From assembly GCA_028712075.1 (NCBI GenBank), contig JAQTQX010000013.1:59534-123533 (forward strand): a stretch of 64,000 bases of DNA. The letters run 5' to 3'. Made by a program: the position numbers and the translations under genes. Under the pieces are notes generated by a model, which worked only from the letters and a program-made list of their open reading frames with translations, ran no database searches and had not been told where the DNA came from. The stretch is from Desulfuromonadaceae bacterium. Lineage in GTDB: Bacteria > Desulfobacterota > Desulfuromonadia > Geobacterales > Pseudopelobacteraceae. Shown here one piece after another: positions 52,435 to 60,128 of the stretch. The number at the start of each line of letters is the position of its first letter. Within the stretch, counting starts at the first letter, position 1.

Positions 52435-52734
52435 ATGTCAAAAATCGTTGATGTTATCGCAGCGCTAGTTATGGCAACTCTAGTTGCAGGGATTGCGCTT
52501 TTCTCCGCACCTGTCTGGATTCTGCTTTTCCCGCTCAGGTATGTCGTTGATAAGGCTGAATCAGAAAAGGGGATTCGCCTGCCACTGCCGAAATTTCGTC
52601 ATTTGGTGCCAGTTGGACTATCTGTCTGCGTCGTGGCGGTGATGGGTCTGCTGTATGCCACTATTCCCCCTTTTAGCATGCTGCTGAAAGGGGTCGGCAT
52701 TGCCATCGGTCTGTTGCCGGCGGTATATTTCTAA
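52435..52734 (+). CDS. Small membrane protein, unknown function (99 aa)
   Basis: Good start context (AAGGGGAGGACGCCATG); alternating TM segments; no family recognised. Confidence 0.55.
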   Translation: MSKIVDVIAALVMATLVAGIALFSAPVWILLFPLRYVVDKAESEKGIRLPLPKFRHLVPVGLSVCVVAVMGLLYATIPPFSMLLKGVGIAIGLLPAVYF

Positions 52735-52913
52735 ACGGGGTAGAAAATAAGGGGAATAGACTGCTTTTGCAAAAGCAACCTGTCCCCCTATGTTTTCAGC
52801 TCAGCTTCTTCACAACACATAAATCGGTGTTAATCCCTCCAGGCTTTTACGCAGTTGATAAGACTGTATGAATCTGCTTGATGTATTGTGCGATGGAGTC
52901 TGGTTTAGTATAA

Positions 52914-52935
52914 ATCCGGAATGTATATTCCGGAT
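52914..52935. repeat. Perfect 9-bp inverted repeat abutting the IS21-like left end
   Basis: ATCCGGAAT-GTAT-ATTCCGGAT. Confidence 0.7.
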
Positions 52936-53050
52936 GAATCCGACCACCGTTCCGGCGTGAAACCGACCGCAATTCCGATTTGAAGCCGACCATCATTCCG
53001 CTGGCAATCCGACCAGCGTTCCGGAATAAATCCGACCAACAGTTTGTAGT
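52936..53050 (+). repeat. Five tandem degenerate 23-bp repeats (IS21-like left end)
   Basis: GAATCCGACCACCGTTCCGGCGT / GAAACCGACCGCAATTCCGATTT / GAAGCCGACCATCATTCCGCTGG / CAATCCGACCAGCGTTCCGGAAT / AAATCCGACCAACAGTTTGTAGT. Confidence 0.8.
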
Positions 53051-53104
53051 CGCAAGGTAACTCAACAGCGTATTGTGCCTCTCATTTATTTGAGGAGGTC
53101 ATCA

Positions 53105-54262
53105 ATGCCTCAGAATCGAGTTACCATGCGTAAGATACGAGAGATACTCCGTCTTGCCTGGTCATGCAATCAGACCAGACAATAAATTTCCGACAGTTGC
53201 GGTATCGGCAAGACAACTGTCACCGATACTCTATATCGGGCTTCCGCTGCCGGTCTGTCCTATCCCTTACCAGCCGACCTCGATGATGAACGGCTGGAAC
53301 GCCTTCTCTATCTTCAACATCATCGTGCCATAACCAGTAGGCGGACACCTCCCGACTGGGCATCCCTGCATAACGAACTACTCTCCCACAAGAACCTGAC
53401 GCTGATGCTTCTATGGCAGGAGTATAAGGAACGAGAACCATCCGGTTACCAGTACAGTCAGCTCTGTGATCTGTTCCGTTTTTGGCGGGGCAAACTCGAC
53501 CTGTCCATGCGTCAGGAACATCGTGCTGGTGAGAAGATGTTCGTGGACTATTGTGGTCAGACACTTCCCATTGTTGACTCGACCACCGGAGAAATACGTG
53601 ACGCTCAGGTATTTGTGGCGGTCATGGGTGCCAGCAACTACACCTATGCCGAAACCACATGGAGCCAGTCCCTTGCAGATTGGACTGGTTCACATGTCAG
53701 AACGTTCTCCTACTTCGGAGCAGTCCCTCATTGTATCGTCCCAGATATTCTGCTGTCAGGTGTCACCAAGACCTGTCGATATGAACCGGGCATCAATGCC
53801 ACCTATCAGGAAATGGCAACCCATTACGGCACCGCTGTTATTCCCGCCCGTGTCCGCAAACCACGAGATAAACCCAAAGTCGAAGCCGGTGTCCAGTTTG
53901 TGCAACGGTTCATTCTTGCCGGATTACGACATCACACTTTCTTCAGTCTTGCAGAAGCGAATGCTGCCATCAAAATAATTCGGCGTAACGTAGCGTTGCT
54001 CACGTCGTTCTTCTCCCAACATCAAGAGCTTTTTGAGTGGAAAGAGCCGAAGGCAGGACCAATTGCATTTCCACGTTATTTGGGAAGTTCGGTTGAACAA
54101 TTCTGTGACGAGTTGGTGCGACACTCTGGGGTCTTAATGCTTCCGGGGACACTTTACAACAAAGAGTACGATTGTTTCCGCATTGGATTTGGAAGGAGCA
54201 ATATGGAAGAGTGTTTGACAAAACTGGAGCAGTTTTTAGAAAAGTCCAAAACCTTAAAATAG
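53105..54262 (+). pseudogene. IstA N-terminal part (interrupted by TAA at 53183-53185) fused in frame to an aminotransferase C-terminus
   Basis: MPQNRVTMRKIREILRLAWSCNQTRQ*ISDSCGIGKTTVTDTLYRASAAGLSYPLP..MFVDYCGQTLPIVDSTTGEIRDAQVFVAVMGASNYTYAETTWSQ..TFFSLAEANAAI| then KIIRRNVALLTSFFSQHQELFEWKEPKAGPIAFPRY..FCDELVRHSGVLMLPGTLY..FRIGFGRSNMEECLTKLEQFL. Confidence 0.75.
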
Positions 54263-54289
54263 AAATCTACCTTGTGACTACAACATCCT

Positions 54290-54375
54290 TGGTCGCTTTC
54301 GCCGGAACGCTGGTCGGATTCACAGCGGAACAACGGTCGCCATCACATCAGTTTCCTTGGTCGGATTTACCGGAA
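54290..54375 (-). repeat. Right-end repeats of the IS21-like element, inverted, 23-bp period
   Basis: Minus strand: AAATCCGACCAAGGAAACTGATG / TGATGGCGACCGTTGTTCCGCTG / TGAATCCGACCAGCGTTCCGGCG / AAAGCGACCAAGG. Confidence 0.75.
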
Positions 54376-54666
54376 TAGCCACCGGAATTCGGATTTGAAT
54401 GGAAATTCGAAAATTGTCAGCATAAATGTTTGCGAAATAATGGTTTTTGTTCTGTCGTAAAAAGGCGCTTTTGTTGAGCCTGCAACCCGTGGTATGGCTT
54501 CGCTCTCGTTCTCGTACAACTGGCAGTGTATTATCAATTTTGCGGGTTAAATTGTTCGAAGTGTGATCGGCAGGTGACCCCAAATTTCCCCAATCGCTTA
54601 ATGTAGCGATTTTTAAGGGTTTTACTCGTATCTTGGCAGTAAAAATAAGATACAGCGAGGCCCTTT

Positions 54667-54840
54667 TTGCATACTCTCTACCTAGTCCAGCGTGGTAGTA
54701 AATACTATTTTCAACTGCGGCTCCCTGCTTGGCAATACATTCTCCGGGAAGGGCGATTTCACATGGTTTGGCTCGCTGGGTCGATCCCGGCGCAATTCAG
54801 GAATGTATCAACACCGTTAAGGACTGTACGGGACGGATAG
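54667..54840 (+). pseudogene. Possible integrase N-terminal (DUF6538-like) remnant
   Basis: LHTLYLVQRGSKYYFQLRLPAWQYILREGRFHMVWLAGSIPAQ..*; resembles YLxxRGxxYYFRxxxP opening of some tyrosine recombinases. Confidence 0.35.
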
Positions 54841-55504
54841 CCCGCTCACATCCTAGATTCAGGAAGTTCTCCCTTCGTGGGAACTGGCTCCAGTTGTTAA
54901 TGCTCTGAACACTCCAGCGGAGGCATCATGAGGACCGGAAGCATAAGTGCCTCTTGGTTGTATAGTAGATGCTTTCAAAAATATATCGAGTGTCGCCGAA
55001 TTGATGATTGCGCTACCAGGAACACCACCTGCACCTAGTCAAAGGAAAATCCAGGAAAGCGCGGAATTCAGATTCGGCAGCAGGATCCATGCCAGCAAAC
55101 ACGTTTTGGGGAGGGTCATTCACTGTTGCGAATTGGTTGGGGATCGAACCGAATATTGGAATAATTTTTTCGTTATCGTAGTTATCCTTTTTACCGGATG
55201 CGGAATTTCGGCATCGCTCGTGAATATTCAAATATCAGGCAGAATCCATAATGCCTATCATAACAGGCCCTTCATATTTGGCAGTTACGTCAAACACGAC
55301 AGATTCTGCTGCACTTGTCAATCCTTTCACTTCTCACCCACCTATCAGTTTTACTGAGTTCAATCAGATAGATACAATCTCAGTATTAGCAGAATTTCTC
55401 TGGCACGCTAGTTGTACATATTACATCCCAACAAACCTTGTCATCCTGTCACTGATGGGTCGGTTATAGGTAAATGGACCACAAACGTTAAAAGGAGAAA
55501 TACC

Positions 55505-55685
55505 ATGAAATCCAACATGAAGGACAAAGCGGAAGGGACGCTTCACGAACTGAAGGGTAAGGTCAAAGAAGTCGCCGGGAAATTAACCGATAATCACAAA
55601 CTCGAATCTAGAAGGTGCCGGTGAAAAGATAGCCGGTAAAGTCCAGAGGAAAATCGGTCAGACAGAGAAGGTTTTGGGGAAATAG
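55505..55685 (+). pseudogene. CsbD family protein, single frameshift
   Basis: MKSNMKDKAEGTLHELKGKVKEVAGKLTDNHKLES then, after a frame change near 55610, EGAGEKIAGKVQRKIGQTEKVLGK*. Confidence 0.75.
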
Positions 55686-55725
55686 AATACCAGATAAATC
55701 GAATTCAAACTTAAGGAGTACATCA

Positions 55726-56478
55726 ATGAAAGCATTATCCTTCACAACAATAATGGTTACAGCAGTATCACTGTTGGCGCTTAGCGGATCTGTGCACGCA
55801 TCAAAAACGGATAACCGCATCGAATCATCGGCTAAACAGTCATATGTGTTCAAGACCTACCTTAAAACTGATGACATCAAAATCAAGTCTAGCGACGGCG
55901 TTGTCACCTTGACGGGGAGTGTCTCCGAAGACTCCCACAAAACATTGGCTCAGGAGACAGTGATGGGCTTACCTGGGGTCAAGAAAGTAAATAACTTGCT
56001 TGAAGTTAAAGGTGAACAGTCCACCGCAACCTCCGATGCGTGGCTAACTTCAAAAGTAAAAACCATACTTCTGTTTCATCGGAACGTGAGCACCATGACC
56101 GAGGTTGACACCAAAGAGGGCATAGTAACCCTGCATGGTAATGCTGGCAGTCTGGCTGAGAAGGATTTGACAACCGAATACGTCAAGGATGTCGAAGGGG
56201 TAAAAGGCGTAACGAATGAAATGACCGTGACAAAAACAGTGAAAAAAACGCGAACGGCAGGAGAAAAAATAGATGACGCTTCCATAACTGCCCAGGTCAA
56301 AATGAGTTTGCTCTATCATCGCTCAACCAGTGCCCTCAATACTTCGGTCACCACAAAGAATGGTATCGTTACATTGAGCGGCAAGGCCAGTAATGCAGCC
56401 GAATTGAAACTGACTTCCAAATACGCCAACGACGTTAACGGCGTAAAAGACGTGAAAAACCGGATGGTAATTGAGTAG
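55726..56478 (+). CDS. Exported BON-domain protein (three BON repeats)
   Basis: Signal peptide; three repeats of the type DGVVTLTGSVSEDSHKTLAQETVMGLPGVKKVNNLLEV. Confidence 0.88.
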   Translation: MKALSFTTIMVTAVSLLALSGSVHASKTDNRIESSAKQSYVFKTYLKTDDIKIKSSDGVVTLTGSVSEDSHKTLAQETVMGLPGVKKVNNLLEVKGEQSTATSDAWLTSKVKTILLFHRNVSTMTEVDTKEGIVTLHGNAGSLAEKDLTTEYVKDVEGVKGVTNEMTVTKTVKKTRTAGEKIDDASITAQVKMSLLYHRSTSALNTSVTTKNGIVTLSGKASNAAELKLTSKYANDVNGVKDVKNRMVIE

Positions 56479-56512
56479 TCCAACTCCATAGAGATTATAT
56501 GACCACTGCCGG

Positions 56513-56542
56513 CTGATATGGTGATGGAATAGCCGGCAGTGG
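56513..56542. repeat. Perfect 12-bp inverted repeat (hairpin) between BON gene and small membrane protein gene
   Basis: CCACTGCCGGCT-6 nt-AGCCGGCAGTGG; no U-tract. Confidence 0.75.
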
Positions 56543-56569
56543 GAAAGAGCAATCGGAAGGAGGTACTTC

Positions 56570-56716
56570 ATGTTGTGGTCAATTGCAATGATACTGGTCA
56601 TTATGTGGGCGCTGGGGCTTGTGAGCAGTTACACGCTGGGTGGTTTTATTCACATCTTGTTGGTTATGGCCATTATCGTCATTATTTTTGGAGTCATACA
56701 AGGACGTAGATCTTAG
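56570..56716 (+). CDS. lmo0937 family-like small membrane protein (48 aa)
   Basis: MLWSIAMILVIMWALGLVSSYTLGGFIHILLVMAIIVIIFGVIQGRRS with GAAGGAGG RBS; absent from ORF track. Confidence 0.8.
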   Translation: MLWSIAMILVIMWALGLVSSYTLGGFIHILLVMAIIVIIFGVIQGRRS

Positions 56717-56754
56717 ATGAAGTATACGCCTTTACCAGAGTACGGGAGGATGTC

Positions 56755-56976
56755 ATGAAGGAACAGATGAAGGAGTTGCAAAATCTGAAAGGAATAGGAG
56801 AAGTTCTATCAAAGCGTTTGGTAGAATCCAGCTATGACACCATTGCCAAGGTTGCTGCTGCAGAAAAGCACGTGTTGGCGAGAATCGCTGGGATCAACCC
56901 GAAAAAGCTGCATTCAATTGTAACTCAGGCACGGAAGATGACGGGAGAAGCCGAGAAACATCACCATACGTGGTAG
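56755..56976 (+). CDS. Small helix-hairpin-helix protein
   Basis: LQNLKGIGEVLSKRLVESSYDTIAKVAAAEKHVLARIAGINPKKLHSIVTQARK (two HhH motifs). Confidence 0.75.
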   Translation: MKEQMKELQNLKGIGEVLSKRLVESSYDTIAKVAAAEKHVLARIAGINPKKLHSIVTQARKMTGEAEKHHHTW

Positions 56977-57259
56977 TGGAAACAGTTCTTGCTCAGGCTT
57001 ATGGATTGGGAGAACGGTACGTGAACAAGATGGATCAGCCTGTACCAATACTCTTGGATGTCTCGCAATGGTTCACATGTCATTAGTTGGTGGACTATTA
57101 AAGGTCGCTCTTCACCGGAAAGGCGGCATAGTTACTTTTGGGTATGAACGAAGTACATGATGTGCATTCTTTGAATAACAAAGCGCTACGTAGGTATCAT
57201 AATTATTGAACACTCATTTCAACTAATTTGAACCTCACGGAAATGATGTTGGTGGGAAA

Positions 57260-57856
57260 GTGATGATAAGAATGCAAAATCAAAGTGTAAAAAACAATTT
57301 TCCAGTCGTATGTGTTGGCGGTTCAGCCGGCGGTCTCGATGCCTATACACGGTTATTACAACATCTTCCTGCAGATCTGGATGTTGCCGTCGTCATTGTT
57401 AACCATTTGAGAACCGTAGCCACCATGCTACATGAGATTCTTCCAAACTACTCCAAGATGCCGGTTGAACTTATCACGCAACAATTAGTCATCCTACCCA
57501 ATCACGTGTTCATCATTCCAGAAAAGAGAGATTTGCACATTCTTAACGGAGAGTTCCGTCTCAAACCGATTTCAAAGCCTAGAGGATGGCCCGACGTGAT
57601 AACGGTTTTTCTGCGTTCTCTCACCAAGCACTGGGATGGCAAAATTATCGCAGTGATCGTTTCCGGCTATGACGGTGATGGGGCCGAAGCGCTATGTGGC
57701 ATAAAAGATGTGGGTGGTATTACCATAGCACAGAAACTCAATACAGCCGGACAGCCTGATATGCCGGAGAGCGCAATTGAAAGTGGTTGCATCGATTATG
57801 TTCTTTCACCAGAGGATATCGCCCAAGAAATTATTAGGATTACACAGACGGTTTGA
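57260..57856 (+). CDS. Stand-alone CheB-type methylesterase domain protein
   Basis: VCVGGSAGGLDAYTRLLQHLPADLDVAVVIVNHL..DGDGAEALCGIKDVGGITIAQ; no receiver domain. Confidence 0.87.
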   Translation: MMIRMQNQSVKNNFPVVCVGGSAGGLDAYTRLLQHLPADLDVAVVIVNHLRTVATMLHEILPNYSKMPVELITQQLVILPNHVFIIPEKRDLHILNGEFRLKPISKPRGWPDVITVFLRSLTKHWDGKIIAVIVSGYDGDGAEALCGIKDVGGITIAQKLNTAGQPDMPESAIESGCIDYVLSPEDIAQEIIRITQTV

Positions 57857-57902
57857 TGTGGTCAATCCATCAGGAATGACAATAACAATAGATGGCCCGA
57901 AT

Positions 57903-57955
57903 CAGCGGAACGGTGGACGCCATCACGTCAGTTTCACTGGTCTCTTTCGCCGGAA
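57903..57955 (-). repeat. Isolated fragment matching the right end of the IS21-like element
   Basis: Ungapped 41/53 identity by hand to 54323-54375 (CAGCGGAAC..GGACGCCATCACGTCAGTTTCACTGGTC..GCCGGAA). Confidence 0.65.
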
Positions 57956-58207
57956 AACGTATTGTGGGCCCAGCACAATCCCCAGCCAGCTTGGGAATTT
58001 CGAAAATTATATCGTATTAATGGAAATAGGCAACTTTCAAATCCTGACAAATTATATGGTCTCATGCAGCACGCCATAAACAGTCACAAACATTGACTGA
58101 TTTTGCAGTGATCGACGTACTTGCCGCCAAAGAAAAGCTATTTCATGCAGTGTGTTACATCTTGCCCAGGCATTAAGGCCAGTGACGGGTTAGCAGGAGT
58201 CATTCCA

Positions 58208-58645
58208 ATGTCAAAACCGATAAATGACCTGAGTCTTGAAGCGATACAAAGAGCCCTGTCACATTATGCCGGGGACGCCCCCGATGCGAGAGCGTTTGCA
58301 GAAGTCACCATAGGCACATGGCAACAGATGGCCGCCCAACTTATGCCGGTGATCGGCACGGGTGGGGTCAATGTCCTCTTTAACCGTTCGCTGCACCTGA
58401 CGTGCATTGCCTTCCCTTGGCTTACAATGCTCGGAGACAAAAGGGTCAACACAGCTCTGCTTGCAAGCGTCAAGGCGCGCCTTGCGGGCCGAGATACGGA
58501 TGAAGCAATACATGCGAGCTGTACCCTGCTGGTAACCTTTATCGAGCAACTGAAAACCTTGATTGGGGAATCATTGACAGAGCGCCTGTTAGATCCCATA
58601 TGGGTTCCCACGTCACCAGTGACAAAACAGGAGAACACATCATGA
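58208..58645 (+). CDS. Hypothetical, predicted helical protein; first gene of KaiC-like module
   Basis: MSKPINDLSLEAIQRALSHYAGDAPDARAFAEVTIGTWQQMAAQLMPVIG...; stop overlaps next ATG (ATGA). Confidence 0.65.
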   Translation: MSKPINDLSLEAIQRALSHYAGDAPDARAFAEVTIGTWQQMAAQLMPVIGTGGVNVLFNRSLHLTCIAFPWLTMLGDKRVNTALLASVKARLAGRDTDEAIHASCTLLVTFIEQLKTLIGESLTERLLDPIWVPTSPVTKQENTS

Positions 58646-60120
58646 GCAAAAAGGTGATTATACAGCGACTTGCCACCGGCGTGCCGGGACTAGATGAGAT
58701 TCTGAGCGGCGGACTGCCGGAATATTCATTCAACCTCATTGTTGGGTCTCCGGGCTGCGGCAAAACGACGCTGGCACATCAGATAATGTTCTCCCTGGCC
58801 ACCCGGGAGCGGCCGGCAGTGTTCTTCACCGTACTTGGGGAACCTCCGTTGAAGATGCTGCGCTATCAGCAGCAGTTCTCATTCTTTGACTTCAACAAGT
58901 TCAATGACTCAATCCGCTTCGTTAATCTGAGCAACGACTTCGCAACGAGCAATTTTGACCAGGTACTGGCTCGCATCACGCAAGAGGTTGAGTCTTCCTC
59001 ACCGGCGCTGGTTTTCGTCGACTCGTTCCGTTCGGTCATGCTGGAGGCACTCCAGCAACCCAACGGCACGCTCAGTCAGCAACAGTTCATTCAACAGCTC
59101 GGAATGCTGATGAGCTGCTGGCAGGCAACCACCTTCCTGATCGGAGAATATCCGTCAACCAGAGATCTACATCCTGTCTTCACTGTAGCAGACGGGCTGC
59201 TGTCGCTCGAACAAAACGTCCAACGGAATTCGATGGTGCGCAAGATGCAAGTTCTAAAAATGCGTGGTCAGGCGACCCGTCCGGGAATGCATACATTCCG
59301 CATTACCAGTGACGGAATTGAAGTCTTTCCGGCGGCGCTCATTCACGGTGATAAAAGTAATGAGCCGACTACTTCCGGGGCATTGCGAGGCAAAGTCCGT
59401 CTAACCACTGGCGTACCACGCCTCGACGAAATGCTGGGCGGCGGATTGCCGTCCGGTTATTCGCTGCTGGTCGCGGGGCCGTCCGGATCGGGCAAGACCA
59501 TACTAGCCACGGCTTTCCTGGCCGAGGGTGTGCGCCGGGGCGAACCGGGCGTAATTGTCGCCTTTGAGCAGACACCAAGTCAGTCCTGGATCCGCACGCT
59601 CGACGATATGGTTTGCGCCGGGCAAATAGGCTTGATCAATACCCGTTCCCTGGATCTTTCGATCGACGAGATCGTGCTGCATCTGGTTGAGCTCATCCAT
59701 AAAATGAAAGCGACTCGGGTGGTGATCGACTCTCTGTCCGGGTTTGAACTGGCAGTTGCTCCAACCTTCCGCGAGGACTTTCGCGAATCGCTGTTTCGCA
59801 TGTTCGCCGTACTATCTGGCCTCGGCGTGACGGTGCTTATGACGTCGGAACTTGAAGACCGCTATATCGACCTAAGGTTCAGCCCCTATGGATCAGCGTT
59901 TCTCACAGATGCGATCATTGTTCAACGCTACATTGAGGTGGAGAGCCGCTTACAGCGAGTCATGGCTGTAGTTAAAGTGCGCGCAAGCGTCCACAGCACT
60001 GAGATACGACGTTTCGAAATAACCGACGACGGTATTGTAATCGGTGACCCGGTGCTCGATTTTGAGGGAATTCTTGGTGGGCAGCCGACGCGGACAAAAC
60101 AGTCCGATAAGATTGATTGA
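58642..60120 (+). CDS. KaiC-like double RecA-domain ATPase
   Basis: Two KaiC-type domains: TGVPGLDEILSGGLPEYSFNLIVGSPGCGKTTLAHQ and TGVPRLDEMLGGGLPSGYSLLVAGPSGSGKTILATAF; C-terminus FEGILGGQPTR. Confidence 0.9.
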   Translation: MSKKVIIQRLATGVPGLDEILSGGLPEYSFNLIVGSPGCGKTTLAHQIMFSLATRERPAVFFTVLGEPPLKMLRYQQQFSFFDFNKFNDSIRFVNLSNDFATSNFDQVLARITQEVESSSPALVFVDSFRSVMLEALQQPNGTLSQQQFIQQLGMLMSCWQATTFLIGEYPSTRDLHPVFTVADGLLSLEQNVQRNSMVRKMQVLKMRGQATRPGMHTFRITSDGIEVFPAALIHGDKSNEPTTSGALRGKVRLTTGVPRLDEMLGGGLPSGYSLLVAGPSGSGKTILATAFLAEGVRRGEPGVIVAFEQTPSQSWIRTLDDMVCAGQIGLINTRSLDLSIDEIVLHLVELIHKMKATRVVIDSLSGFELAVAPTFREDFRESLFRMFAVLSGLGVTVLMTSELEDRYIDLRFSPYGSAFLTDAIIVQRYIEVESRLQRVMAVVKVRASVHSTEIRRFEITDDGIVIGDPVLDFEGILGGQPTRTKQSDKID

Positions 60121-60128
60121 GGTATGTG

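Larger units (their letters stand above)
52936..54375 (+). mobile_element. Degenerate IS21-family element, istB missing
   Basis: IstA-like frame between inversely oriented 23-bp-period repeat clusters; no IstB ORF follows. Confidence 0.7.

Noticed and set aside
52936-53050. Short regularly spaced repeats as a CRISPR array
   Set aside because: Units are contiguous and degenerate with no unique spacers, and the same unit is inverted at the other side of an IstA frame; these are IS ends
54947-55357. 136-aa plus ORF and overlapping 72-aa minus ORF
   Set aside because: No recognisable family, poor start context; likely non-coding debris in the accessory zone
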